Assembly: GCA_003326195.1 (NCBI GenBank)
Contig: LXQE01000029.1
Span: 1,662-65,661 of the forward strand
Length of the DNA: 64,000 nucleotides
From: Nostoc punctiforme NIES-2108
GTDB taxonomy: Bacteria > Cyanobacteriota > Cyanobacteriia > Cyanobacteriales > Nostocaceae
Direction: 5' to 3'
This document shows positions 55,653 to 64,000 of the stretch, in pieces. Made by a program: the position numbers and the translations under genes. The notes under the pieces are model-generated. The model searched no databases. It was not told the DNA's origin and saw nothing but the letters and a program-made list of their open reading frames with translations. Each line of letters starts with the position of its first letter. The stretch's first letter is position 1.

Positions 55653-55931
55653 ATGAGTATTATTGCTTGGATAGTTTTAGGACTTTTGGCAGGTGCGATT
55701 GCTAAAGCTATTTATCCTGGTTATCAAGGCGGCGGAATTCTCTCCACAATGATTTTGGGTATCATTGGTGCTTTCGTCGGTGGAAGTTTATTTACCTTGT
55801 TAAGAACAGGAACTCTGCAAATTACTGCGGCTGGCGCTGGTTTAACTCTTCCTGGTATTTTAGTGGCTGTGCTTGGTGCAACTGTTGCTATTTACCTGTG
55901 GGGATTAATCAGAAGAAGCAGCAATGTATAA
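55653..55931 (+). CDS. GlsB/YeaQ/YmgE-family stress membrane protein
   Basis: About 92 residues from ATG 55653 (GAGG upstream; GTG 55629 is possible). Three transmembrane helices with glycine-rich GLLAGAIAKAIYPG and GIIGAFVGGSLF, typical of the transglycosylase-associated family, which is stress-induced; no enzyme activity is implied. Next gene is Mn catalase, suggesting an oxidative or osmotic stress context. Confidence 0.88.
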   Translation: MSIIAWIVLGLLAGAIAKAIYPGYQGGGILSTMILGIIGAFVGGSLFTLLRTGTLQITAAGAGLTLPGILVAVLGATVAIYLWGLIRRSSNV

Positions 55932-56096
55932 CCGCTGATTGGCAGTTATCTAACCCTGAGATAACTACTGTATTTTATTCAATCTTCTAGTTCACCAGCT
56001 TAAGAAGCTATCAAACATCAAATTAGCTCTATCTGGAAAAAACTAAAAGATAAATCGATTCATTGTGTAACACCAAATTTTGGGAAGTGTAAATCT

Positions 56097-56789
56097 ATGT
56101 TTTTCCACAAAAAAGAGCCTATTCATGCAGTTAACGTTAGTGAACCAAACCCTCGTTTTGCTCAGTTGCTACTAGAGCAGTTTGGCGGAGCTACTGGAGA
56201 ACTTAGCGCAGCACTTCAATATTGGGTTCAATCATTCCATGTCGAAAATGCTGGCATTAAAGATATGCTCCAAGACATTGCCATTGAGGAATTTAGCCAT
56301 TTAGAAATGGTTGGTAAACTCATTGAGGCTCATACTAAAAATGTAGATCAAACAGAGGCTTACAAGAGTACTCTTTTTGCAGTACGAGGAATTGGCCCTC
56401 ATTTTCTAGATAGCCAAGGTAATGCTTGGACTGCAAATTACTTGAATGAGGGCGGAGATGTAGTGCGTGATTTAAGAGCTAACGTTGCAGCTGAAGCTGG
56501 CGCTCGTCAAACTTACGAAGAATTGATTAAGTTGGCAACCGACAAAGGAACCCAAGAGACTTTAGTGCATCTGTTAACACGAGAAATTTCTCATACTCAG
56601 ATGTTTATGAAAGCTCTAGATTCACTAGGTAAGTTGACAGATCCATTCTTTGGTAATATTAAGCCAGATGAAACTGTTGCTCTTTACTACAATCTATCTA
56701 CAAACGGAGATGGTAAGGATGAGCGTGGCCCTTGGAATTCTGAGCCAACATTCAAATATATTGCTAATCCGCTCGAAAGCCACTCTTAA
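56097..56789 (+). CDS. Manganese catalase
   Basis: 230 residues, ferritin-like four-helix bundle with the di-Mn ligand helices: GELSAALQYWVQSF (Glu), AIEEFSHLEMV (Glu-x2-His), AAEAGARQTYEEL (Glu) and REISHTQMFMKAL (Glu-x2-His). It disproportionates hydrogen peroxide without heme; Nostoc species have several. Normal length for the short form. Followed by a terminator hairpin. Confidence 0.93.
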   Translation: MFFHKKEPIHAVNVSEPNPRFAQLLLEQFGGATGELSAALQYWVQSFHVENAGIKDMLQDIAIEEFSHLEMVGKLIEAHTKNVDQTEAYKSTLFAVRGIGPHFLDSQGNAWTANYLNEGGDVVRDLRANVAAEAGARQTYEELIKLATDKGTQETLVHLLTREISHTQMFMKALDSLGKLTDPFFGNIKPDETVALYYNLSTNGDGKDERGPWNSEPTFKYIANPLESHS

Positions 56790-56919
56790 TTGCATAGGTT
56801 GATTTTGAGCAAACAGATGATTGGGAAATTGTGAAAAAATCCCAATCATCAACTGGGTTATTTACCCACCTTATTTAGCAATTTTTGGGCTGTTTAGCTA
56901 CATTTAGCAAGCAAAAAAA

Positions 56920-56954
56920 TTCCCGACTTTTCTAATGAAGCCGGGAATTTTTGC
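56920..56954 (+). terminator. Terminator after the Mn catalase gene
   Basis: AAAATTCCCG and CGGGAATTTT are exact inverted arms (with an inner ACTT/AAG pair) and end in TTTTT. About 130 bases past the stop, so it is distal or serves as a dispersed palindrome (compare 18374). Confidence 0.6.
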
Positions 56955-57117
56955 TGAGTATTTGGCTATTACATTCAATTGGAAATAGCTATAGCTATAA
57001 ATATTCCGCAACACTGAAAAAGTTAGAGCGATCGCTGCTTCAATTACTACCCCAACATTTCTGACTTCAGAAATTAATTCAACTCAAAATCAAAACTCAG
57101 AATCAGGAGATTAACTT

Positions 57118-57858
57118 GTGATTGTCAATGCTACGTCAAATGGTTGGGAAGTCATTTATCATCGTGCCCATGCTTTATTAGCAGCTCAACTGGCGGGACA
57201 GTGGCGACGCAAAGATGCTCCAGCAAGGTTATATGAAACCATAGCGGCAATTTCTCATCACGATGATCTAGAAAAAGAGTGGGAAGAAGATATTCTGACT
57301 GAAGCAGGTGCGCCAAAGGATTTCATGCTCTCCTCAAATGCCGATGTCGATGCCGATATCGAAAAATTAGCTAATTTGGCAAAAAATGCTCTTTACCGTG
57401 GACGATGGGTGGCTCTATTAATTTCTATGCACATCAGCCGTTTAAATGAGTCAAGCCGGGGTAAGTCTTCAAAATTAGACAAACTTTTAGACGAGCAACT
57501 TCAAAATCAGCAACGTTGGCGCAAAGAATTGGGCATCAAAAAGGAAGAAGTTGATGCAGCCTATGCATTTATGCAATGGTGTGATCGCCTTTCTCTCATT
57601 TTATGTCAGCAAGAACTACCTGATGATGAGCGGTTTTTAGAAATTAGCAAGGGTCCTGAAGGTGAGCGCTATGACATCATGCAGCGCAGTGATAACTTGG
57701 TTGTTGTCAAATCCTGGCCCTTCCAGGATAATAAATTCACGGTCAACGTTGAAGCTTGCGATCTCTCCCAGGTGAAATTTGAGAGTAGCAGCGAATTAAC
57801 TAAAGCCCTACAAGAAGCCCCGATTAAGGTACTAGAGTGGACATTCGTTAAGAGTTAG
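57118..57858 (+). CDS. DUF3891 family protein
   Basis: 246 residues from GTG 57118, with a good Shine-Dalgarno (CAGGAG). HD-like metal-binding hints: HRAHALLAAQLAG, SHHDDLEKEW and ISMHISRL, then FMQWCDRLSLILC. This matches DUF3891, helical with conserved His/Asp, role unknown. The C-terminal part is strand-rich. Monocistronic. Confidence 0.85.
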   Translation: MIVNATSNGWEVIYHRAHALLAAQLAGQWRRKDAPARLYETIAAISHHDDLEKEWEEDILTEAGAPKDFMLSSNADVDADIEKLANLAKNALYRGRWVALLISMHISRLNESSRGKSSKLDKLLDEQLQNQQRWRKELGIKKEEVDAAYAFMQWCDRLSLILCQQELPDDERFLEISKGPEGERYDIMQRSDNLVVVKSWPFQDNKFTVNVEACDLSQVKFESSSELTKALQEAPIKVLEWTFVKS

Positions 57859-58188
57859 ATCCATAAAGCTTACAGCTATTTAGCTGAAAATAGCTGTAAA
57901 AAAAATAGGTTATGCGATCGCACTCTTCTATCAAATCCCTACTTATATTTTTGCAATGGCGATCTCAGTAACCACTATTCCAGGGGGTGATGCTGTGGAT
58001 ATAACCCAAGCTGCAAAGACACAAGAAGTAGCGATCGCATTTCGTGCCAAGAGCGTGAGAGCAGTTTTAATTATTTTAACTTTTATCTAAAGATATACTG
58101 TTAAGCCAGATTGTTATTACTTATGATAGTTCCTTTAAATCATTCCAATCAGTGAAAGTAAATATACTTAATAACTGAGGTTCAAAGC
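57859..58188. other. 330-base gap with a small hairpin
   Basis: TACAGCTATT (57871-57880) and AATAGCTGTA (57889-57898) form a hairpin followed by A's, not T's, so it would terminate from the other side. No gene otherwise. Confidence 0.55.
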
Positions 58189-58428
58189 ATGGACTCAACA
58201 GGTAAGGTTCAAACTGTGGACTCGTCCTGGTCTCTTCCACTGCTGTTGAAAGAGTATGCAATGAGCCGAGTAACTGTCTACTTTTATAGCGACAGATGGG
58301 TTCCAATTAAATATTGTTCTTTGGAAAAGGCAATTTTGCTTCACCATAAGGCAAGTTTAGAAGGCAAGGAAATTTTGTTATTTCCTGCTAATGTAGACCC
58401 TAATGAATTCTCAAACTCTTTTAACTGA
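58189..58428 (+). CDS. Small protein, unknown
   Basis: 79 residues. ATG 58189 has GAGG about ten bases upstream; ATG 58261 (MSRVTVYFYSDRW) is an alternative that drops a charged lead. No motif recognised. Could be a minor conserved cyanobacterial protein or chance. Confidence 0.4.
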   Translation: MDSTGKVQTVDSSWSLPLLLKEYAMSRVTVYFYSDRWVPIKYCSLEKAILLHHKASLEGKEILLFPANVDPNEFSNSFN

Positions 58429-58580
58429 AATGCATTGAGAGCGACTATTTTTCAAACATCTTGGCAACAAATTAATCAGCTATAGAGGCGTACATATATA
58501 TGTACGTCTCTAGTTGTAAATGGGATTAAAATTCGTGCTAACTTGAAAGCAAAAGGTGTGGCGATCGCCAGATAAGATAA

Positions 58581-59258
58581 TCAAACCAATCCAGAACGCA
58601 GTGCCACAACTGCTGCTTGCACGCGATCGTCCACTGCTAATTTATTCATAATTCCCCGGACGTGAGTTTTGATGGTGTTGGGACTGAGATAGAGTTTTTC
58701 GGCAATTTCGGGATTACTCAATCCGTCTACCATCAGCTTTAACACTTCTAACTCGCGCCCAGATAAGTTGGCGTTGTTGGTGGTGGGTGAAGGCGGTTTG
58801 AGATTATCAATTACTCGCCGTGCAATTTGGGGATCGAGATAGGCTGCGCCATCAACTGCGGCTGCGATCGCACTTAACAATCTTTCCACACTTGCACCTT
58901 TGATACAATAGGCATCTGCACCGCTAGACAATGCCGCAATAATTTCTGTCTCCGTTTGATGAGATGTCAGCATTACTACATGAGTTGCTGGCAGCGCTGC
59001 CTTAATTTGCTGTGTCGCGGCAATACCATCCAATCGCGGTAATCCAATATCCATAACCACCAAATCAGGTTTCAGTTGTAGTGCGGCTTGAACTCCCAAA
59101 TAACCATCTTCAGCTTGTCCAACAATCTCCAACTGAGGATGAGCCATCAACGATTGCTCTAATCCCAGTTGCATCATCGGATCGTCTTCGACAATTAACA
59201 CGCGCAATGGCGGAGCATTGACCGGTAAATTTAAGGGATAGCGAGTATCTAAAGACAT
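58581..59258 (-). CDS. NarL/FixJ-type response regulator
   Basis: 225 residues: receiver (acceptor Asp70 in VVMDIGLPRLDG, Lys in AYCIKGAS) and LuxR-type HTH (about 160-222; LSGRELEVLKLMVDGLSNPEIAEKLYLSPNTIKTHVRG). A DNA-binding transcriptional regulator. No kinase is adjacent, so its partner is elsewhere; the giant hybrid kinases are possible but unlinked. Stop abuts a HIP1-containing gap; heptamer repeats lie just upstream. Confidence 0.93.
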   Translation of the reverse strand: MSLDTRYPLNLPVNAPPLRVLIVEDDPMMQLGLEQSLMAHPQLEIVGQAEDGYLGVQAALQLKPDLVVMDIGLPRLDGIAATQQIKAALPATHVVMLTSHQTETEIIAALSSGADAYCIKGASVERLLSAIAAAVDGAAYLDPQIARRVIDNLKPPSPTTNNANLSGRELEVLKLMVDGLSNPEIAEKLYLSPNTIKTHVRGIMNKLAVDDRVQAAVVALRSGLV

Positions 59259-59269
59259 TTTTATTAATT

Positions 59270-59355
59270 AAGAGTCATTTGTCATTTGTCCTTTGTCATT
59301 TGTCCTTTGTCTTTTGCTTTGCCAATGACTAATGACTAATGACAAATGACCAATT
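59270..59355. repeat. GTCATTT/GTCCTTT and AATGACT heptamers
   Basis: Repeats GTCATTT and GTCCTTT are followed by their inverse AATGACTAATGACAAATGAC, so the whole may form a hairpin between two minus-strand genes. Confidence 0.7.
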
Positions 59356-59356
59356 A

Positions 59357-60331
59357 TTATTCTTCCACCCGATAGCCTAACTCTGCTAAACTAATCCGCG
59401 ACTGTCGCCATTTTGGCTGGACTTTCACAAACAATTCGAGATAAACTTTGCCAGCGATTAATTTTTGGATTTGTTCGCGGGCTTCACTACCAATTGCTTT
59501 GAGCATTGCTCCACCTTTGCCAATGAGTATGCCTTTTTGGGAATCACGCTCGACGTTGATGGTAGCAAGTACACGGGTAATGCTGGGAGTTTCTTCTACT
59601 AGATCAATGGCGATCGCAACTGAATGGGGTACTTCTTCACGAGTCAACAATAAAATTTGTTCTCGGATTAATTCACCCATGATAAAGCGTTCTGGCTGGT
59701 CAGTTACCAAGTCTGGAGGATAATATAATGGCCCAATTTCTAAATGTTCAATTAATAACTCTTGAAGTTGCGGTAATCCTGTACTAGTCTTGGCAGAAAA
59801 TTTCACGATTTCCCATTCATGAGACTGGGCCATCTGAGCGTAACTATCATCTAGAAACTGCGAATCAGCCGGTTGTTGGTCGGTTTTGTTCACACCCAGA
59901 ATTACTGGTGTTTTGCTGCGACTGAGCAATTCAGCAATGTAGCGATCGCCGGCTCCACAAGCCACTGCTCCATCTACCACAAATAAGACTACATCAACCG
60001 ATTCAATGGCAATTTTGGCATTTTGCACCAATACTTCGCCCAATTGATGATGGGGCTTATGAATTCCTGGCGTATCTACAAATATTAACTGCGCTTCTGG
60101 TGTAGTTAATACACCGCGCAAACGGTTACGTGTAGTTTGTGCTACTGGTGATGTGATGGCAATTTTTTGTCCTACTAACTGATTCATCAAAGTAGATTTA
60201 CCGACATTGGGACGACCAACAATGCCGATAAAACCTGATTTGAATTCAGGAGGAGCCTGGGGGATTGTTACTTCTCCTGAAAAAGAGAAAGTGTAATTTT
60301 CAATACTAGTCACCTTTGGCTCCACCCTCAT
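59357..60331 (-). CDS. era: GTPase Era
   Basis: 324 residues. G1 GRPNVGKST, G3 DTPGIHKP, G4 NKTD, and a C-terminal KH domain (GKGGAMLKAIGSEAREQI). It binds 16S rRNA and supports 30S assembly. There is an extra N-terminus of about 31 residues before FKSGFIGIVGRPNVGKST compared with most Era; ATG 60331 has no clear Shine-Dalgarno, so the true start may be later. Confidence 0.95.
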   Translation of the reverse strand: MRVEPKVTSIENYTFSFSGEVTIPQAPPEFKSGFIGIVGRPNVGKSTLMNQLVGQKIAITSPVAQTTRNRLRGVLTTPEAQLIFVDTPGIHKPHHQLGEVLVQNAKIAIESVDVVLFVVDGAVACGAGDRYIAELLSRSKTPVILGVNKTDQQPADSQFLDDSYAQMAQSHEWEIVKFSAKTSTGLPQLQELLIEHLEIGPLYYPPDLVTDQPERFIMGELIREQILLLTREEVPHSVAIAIDLVEETPSITRVLATINVERDSQKGILIGKGGAMLKAIGSEAREQIQKLIAGKVYLELFVKVQPKWRQSRISLAELGYRVEE

Positions 60332-60744
60332 ATTTTATAGCTGGGATAACTTGGTTTTTTCTTAGACACAAAACAGGCATAAAATTACCCTGGCATTTTT
60401 AGAGATTGCTTTTGCCGAGGTTTAATCTACTACTGGCTCTACACTTATATTTTACAGCTAAGATAACCTTAGTTGTAGTATTCAGGAGTCAGAATTCAGT
60501 AGTCAGAATATAAAAAAATTAAACTCCAAGTTTACCTCATTTCATCGGTAATCATACCAAACTCACATAAGTTATGACTTATGGCTCAAGATTTACGGAA
60601 TTTTTAGACTTTATTTTGTTTTTAGATACAAAAGAAACATAAAATTACTTTGGCATTAACAGGTAGGACTTTTGCTTAGGTTTAATCTGCTGCTAACTTT
60701 AGCTTAAGTTTCATCAACTTTTTAACATATACATTTGGATCAAA
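60332..60744. repeat. Imperfect direct duplications between era and pfkA
   Basis: Segment A (60327-60352, CATATTTTATAGCTGGGATAAC) recurs at 60444-60470, and segment B (60362-60433, core CATAAAATTACCCTGGCAT and AGGTTTAATCTACTAC) recurs at 60622-60693 in order A-B-A'-B'. Both are duplicated from the era start region. No gene; the promoters of era and pfkA must lie here. Confidence 0.65.
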
Positions 60745-61842
60745 ATGTCAATAAAAGATGTGGGAGAACCCAAACGCATAGGAATTCTTACGAGTGGAGG
60801 TGATTGTTCTGGCTTAAATGCTGTGATTAGGGCTGTAGTAAATTGTGCTGTAAATACTTACGGCTGGGAGGTTTTGGGAATCCGTCAAGCGACTCTAGGA
60901 TTAATGGCACGTCCGCCACAATTCACCAAGTTGGAAGTTGACCAAGTTGACTCATTGTTAACTGCGGGTGGCACAATGTTGGGGACAACCAATAAAGGCG
61001 ACCCTTTTGCCTTTCCGATGGCGGATGGAAGTTTATGCGATCGCTCTGAAGAAATTATTGCAGGTTATCATCAACTAGGTTTAGACGCTTTGATTGGTGT
61101 TGGCGGTGATGGTAGCTTGGCAATTTTGCGTCGCCTCGCTCAACAAGGCGGTATTAATCTAGTAGGTATTCCCAAAACCATTGATAACGATATTGGCGTT
61201 ACTGAACACGCTATTGGGTTTGATACAGCAGTCAATATTGCCACAGAAGCACTAGATCGGTTACATTTTACTGCTGCAAGTCATAGCCGAGTCATGATTT
61301 TAGAAGTAATGGGTCGTGATGCCGGACACATAGCCATAGCTGCGGGAATTGCGGGGGGAGCAAATGTAATTTTAATTCCCGAAATTCCTTATACAGTTGA
61401 GCATATTTGCCACAAAATCAAAGAACGCCAAGAGAAAGGCAAAAACTATTGTTTGATTATTGTGTCTGAAGCAGTTCGTACCCAAGATGGCGAAAATGTG
61501 ACGATTACTAATCGCTTAGGTCAATCTCGATACGGTGGGATTGGTGAATATTTAGCCGATGAAATTATTCAGCACATCGGTGTAGAAACGCGAGTCACAG
61601 TTTTAGGACACATTCAACGGGGTGGAACTGCTTCACCACTAGATAGATTAGTTGCAACAGCCTTTGGCGTAGCAGCAGTTAATCTAATTGCCGAAGGTAA
61701 ATATGATCGCATGGTGACTTGGCAAAATCGCCAAGTATTAAGTGTACCAATTACAGAAGCGATCGCTCAATATAGCGCTGTCGATCCCAATGGTACTTTA
61801 GTTAAAACTGCTCGTGGTATGAGTATTTATTTGGGAGACTGA
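60745..61842 (+). CDS. pfkA: 6-phosphofructokinase
   Basis: 365 residues. Motifs: GILTSGGDCSGLNAVIRA, GVGGDGSLAI, IPKTIDNDIGVT, MGRDAGHIA and VLGHIQRGGTAS. Converts fructose-6-phosphate to the 1,6-bisphosphate. The GGDG glycine fits ATP dependence, but the Lys of PKTIDND is the residue usual in PPi-dependent and group III enzymes, so the phosphoryl donor should be treated as ATP-likely, unproven. Divergent from era. Followed by a long hairpin. Confidence 0.93.
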   Translation: MSIKDVGEPKRIGILTSGGDCSGLNAVIRAVVNCAVNTYGWEVLGIRQATLGLMARPPQFTKLEVDQVDSLLTAGGTMLGTTNKGDPFAFPMADGSLCDRSEEIIAGYHQLGLDALIGVGGDGSLAILRRLAQQGGINLVGIPKTIDNDIGVTEHAIGFDTAVNIATEALDRLHFTAASHSRVMILEVMGRDAGHIAIAAGIAGGANVILIPEIPYTVEHICHKIKERQEKGKNYCLIIVSEAVRTQDGENVTITNRLGQSRYGGIGEYLADEIIQHIGVETRVTVLGHIQRGGTASPLDRLVATAFGVAAVNLIAEGKYDRMVTWQNRQVLSVPITEAIAQYSAVDPNGTLVKTARGMSIYLGD

Positions 61843-61868
61843 AATCAGTGCTGTTGGGTTAAGGCAAG

Positions 61869-61933
61869 AGACGCGATGAATCGCCGTCTCTACAATAATT
61901 AGTCTTTTGTAGAGACGGCGATTTATCGCGTCT
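61869..61933. terminator. Long (27-bp) near-perfect hairpin after pfkA
   Basis: Arms 61869-61895 and 61907-61933 are inverse copies with a single mismatch around an 11-base loop, starting AGACGCGATGAATCG and ending AATCGCGTCT-like. It lies 27 bases past the stop. The AGACGCGAT core is shared with the palindrome at 50373, so a dispersed repeat may double as terminator. Confidence 0.7.
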
Positions 61934-62097
61934 TTGTGATGATTTATCGCATTTTTGTAATCTAGAATTTTCATTAAAAAACCTTAACCGAACCGTTTTG
62001 AGACTAAACTGACTGGAGAATGAGAATAGGGAAAGAAATTTTCATGTTTAGTATGTGATGACAATTACATGAATATCTATGCCCAATGCCCCATGCT

Positions 62098-63225
62098 CTA
62101 ACTCACAATTCCTAGTACAAATTCGCCTTCATTAACAGCCTGATTAGTTGCGACATCATAAACTAATCCATCATGTTGAGCGCAGACATCAATTACAGTA
62201 GGTAGTTGACCTTCTTTATTAAAACTGAGAATCTGATACAGTTTTTCTCCAACTTTGACTGTGCTACCTAATTCGATTCTGGATTGAATCATACCACCTG
62301 CGATCGCATAATATTTTTTCCGGTTGCTGCTAGATGCAAAAGTCATTTTATGAGTTTTGGTGTCTTCTGATAAATTAGAAACTTGTATTACACCTTTTTG
62401 CGCTAAATAGTTTTTCACACCCCGTACACCTTTAGCAACTGAATCAGGGTTCATTTGCATTCCTGAGCCTAATTCCAGTGTCCAAGCTTCCACATCAAAC
62501 TTGATATCTCTACCCAACTCTTTAAAACAAGCTTCTAGTGCTAACCAAGGTTTGATAAAAGCTTCATCAAAAGCATCACCATCATATTTATTAAGCAATA
62601 TTCCAAAATCTAGTAGGAAGTATTTTGCACTGTCTTCTCGATTTTGGAAGTAATAAACGTAGTCTAATGCTTGATTTGTAGAACTATGTAAATCAATTAA
62701 GTAATCTGCATCTAAACTCAGAGTTTGTAGTTTGTAAGCAAAAAGCTCAGTGTATGGCACTGCACTAGGAGAATTAATTTTTTCTAAAATTTTCGCAAAT
62801 TGTTGCTTAATTATAGTTAGATAATTTTGTCGAATGACCTTTAGATCGCTATGAAGTTGAGATTTAGTAAAAGCTACTAAATCATCAGCTTCTTTCTCGT
62901 AGTCCCAAAATATGCGATTCCAGTCTTTGGCCTCGTAAATGCAGTAACGTCCAGGGGAAAAATGATGAGCGCGTTCATTTGTCCCCATTGGGTTACAAAC
63001 GGGAACTAGCCAAATTTCTCCAGTTAAATCTGTATCATTTATTGTTAGCAAAAACTCAATTAACTGGTGAATAACGGCATTGCCAGCAATTTCTGCACCG
63101 TGCAGATTAGATTGAATGTAAACCTTTTTACCAGGTTTAGCGCCAATGAATTTGTATAGTTGTAAAGATAGGCGATCGCCCGAAGCCATTTGACGTAAAG
63201 CAATAGTTTCAATAACTGGCTGCAT
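62098..63225 (-). CDS. Succinylglutamate desuccinylase/aspartoacylase-family protein
   Basis: 375 residues. Zinc ligands of the M14-like family are seen in NLHGAEIAG (His, Glu) and LIDLHSSTN (His), plus VPVCNPMGTNERAHH. The C-terminal third (about 305-375) is a strand-rich extension found in the AstE/AspA subgroup. It likely cleaves an N-acyl amino acid or small amide; substrate unknown. Start ATG 63225. Convergent with pfkA. Confidence 0.88.
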   Translation of the reverse strand: MQPVIETIALRQMASGDRLSLQLYKFIGAKPGKKVYIQSNLHGAEIAGNAVIHQLIEFLLTINDTDLTGEIWLVPVCNPMGTNERAHHFSPGRYCIYEAKDWNRIFWDYEKEADDLVAFTKSQLHSDLKVIRQNYLTIIKQQFAKILEKINSPSAVPYTELFAYKLQTLSLDADYLIDLHSSTNQALDYVYYFQNREDSAKYFLLDFGILLNKYDGDAFDEAFIKPWLALEACFKELGRDIKFDVEAWTLELGSGMQMNPDSVAKGVRGVKNYLAQKGVIQVSNLSEDTKTHKMTFASSSNRKKYYAIAGGMIQSRIELGSTVKVGEKLYQILSFNKEGQLPTVIDVCAQHDGLVYDVATNQAVNEGEFVLGIVS

Positions 63226-63663
63226 GAAATAACTCAGTGATGATTTGAGTAAATTATCGCTGTATCTGTAGTGAATTAAAATAGGACTTACGCAAATTAT
63301 CTCTCAAACTCTGATTTCTCCGTGCCCTCTGTGCCTCTGTGGTAGCCTGCGGCAAGCCGTTCGCGTAGCGTCTCGTAGAGAAGCGTCTACGTTATTCCGT
63401 AACTTTTGGCGCGAGACGACGGCTGAAGAGTGCGCTGGAGAGGTGCGCGAGGCAATTTGGACAGCGCGAGACAGGCTAGAAACAGAGTCTGAGGCAGGGT
63501 AAGATTTATTGCCAACGTCAAATAATTCATAAGTTTTATTTAAGTATTGTTTGCGATCGCATAAGCGTTTGCCACAAAAACGATTCTTTTTATAACCAAA
63601 GCGATCGTTTTGGTCACGACAAGGTAGTTATTCAGAAGTGCGATGTCTACGATAGTCACTGAG
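63226..63663. repeat. Dispersed-repeat-rich gap
   Basis: CCTCTGTGCCTCTGTGG (63329-63345), CGTAGCGTCTCGTAGAGAAGCGTCTACG (63365-63392, partly palindromic) and other short Nostoc-type repeats. No gene seen. Confidence 0.65.
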
Positions 63664-63781
63664 CCAATACGGTTCGGTTAAAGGGAAAAGGGAAAAAGGT
63701 GAATTCAAACCTTTACCCCTTAGCCTTTCTCCTTTTCCCAAACCACAACGGATATGAAAAGTGCTTACCCAAACCGTATTG
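63664..63781. mobile_element. Second MITE-like element, related ends to 29341-29454
   Basis: Left end CCAATACGGTTCGGTTAA and the inverse of the right end (CAATACGGTTT...) share CAATACGGTT with the element at 29341. The interior differs (AAAGGGAAAAGG repeats). No target-site duplication is visible. A plus frame starting inside (63754-63957) is probably chance. Confidence 0.5.
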
Positions 63782-63949
63782 ACAACCATCCCACAAGAAA
63801 ATTTGGGATGTTTTTTTATTTGGAAGTCCCTAAAGAGCTTTTTCAGGAACTTTACCCCTTGTCAGCTAATCTTTGTGCCAGTCACCCATACTCAATATTG
63901 CGATCTAAGATTGTTGGGTATTCTATAAATTGCGATCGCCACTATACGG

Positions 63950-64000
63950 ATGATTGAAGTTGAACATCTGAGTAAAATATACGGCTCTACCCCAGCGATT
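63950..64000 (+). CDS. ABC transporter ATP-binding protein, start only (cut by window end)
   Basis: ATG 63950 opens MIEVEHLSKIYGSTPAI, the canonical first strand of an ABC ATPase (GldA/CcmA-like). The gene runs off the window, so the Walker motifs are not seen. Upstream is a HIP1 site at 63934. No clear ribosome site. Confidence 0.7.
   Translation, partial: MIEVEHLSKIYGSTPAI

Noticed and set aside
63754..63957. 67-residue plus frame
   Set aside because: Begins inside the MITE-like element and overlaps the ABC ATPase start; no ribosome site.

Overview
The window looks like chromosomal DNA of a filamentous Nostoc-like cyanobacterium. The evidence is the very frequent HIP1 palindrome GCGATCGC, many heptamer short tandem repeats (runs of CATTGGG, AAATGAC, GTGCTGA, TTCCCTG), interspersed palindromes of the AGGCGTAGCCC type, and gene families typical of the group: giant PAS/GAF hybrid kinases, Uma2 nucleases, a phytochrome, heme oxygenase, NB-ARC/TPR proteins, and split ho/hemN genes. 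I saw no rRNA or tRNA gene, no CRISPR array and no intact transposase.

Layout. 1-580: a repeat-rich left edge with a fold-like segment and an inverted-repeat unit. 581-7.5 kb: CorA transporter, a TPR protein with a predicted inactive kinase domain, aspartokinase, a Uma2 protein and an AbrB/PIN toxin-antitoxin pair. 7.6-11.6 kb: a small ORF, a 63-bp tandem repeat array and an NB-ARC/TPR STAND gene cut by one in-frame TGA. 11.7-16.6 kb: the two halves of an MprF-like aminoacyl-phosphatidylglycerol system (flippase-type and synthase-type proteins) around two tandem alpha/beta hydrolases. 17-23.9 kb: an unrecognised 463-aa protein, DUF485 plus acetate symporter, a TPR lipoprotein, a DEDDy exonuclease and a BON lipoprotein. 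24.2-45.5 kb is dominated by signalling: three giant hybrid histidine kinases, a CheB-like protein, and a bacteriophytochrome/response-regulator pair with a 4-base overlap. Between them lie bioF, ruvA, sucrose-phosphate phosphatase, a second Uma2 protein and a response-regulator pseudogene broken by a small inverted-repeat element. 45.7-50.3 kb: xseA/xseB, a RelE-like frame without a start, recA with a LexA-like box, and a thioredoxin-fold protein. 50.6-52.6 kb is an accessory island with three Cys-containing small genes and a second response-regulator remnant. 52.8-64 kb: heme oxygenase and hemN, Mn catalase, DUF3891, a NarL-type regulator, era, pfkA, an aspartoacylase-like protein and the start of an ABC ATPase cut by the window edge.

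Themes. (1) Light and redox signalling: the phytochrome could use biliverdin from the heme oxygenase encoded about 7 kb away, and ho-hemN resembles the low-oxygen tetrapyrrole pair known in other cyanobacteria. (2) Membrane-lipid modification: flippase, synthase and two candidate hydrolases are grouped. (3) Repeats reshape genes: they supply the aspartokinase linker, the apparent bioF N-terminus and the XseA and BioF C-termini, and break a response regulator. The best candidates for undescribed biology are the lipid-modification cluster, the Cys-rich trio at 50.6-51.7 kb, the 463-aa orphan at 17 kb and the interrupted STAND gene.
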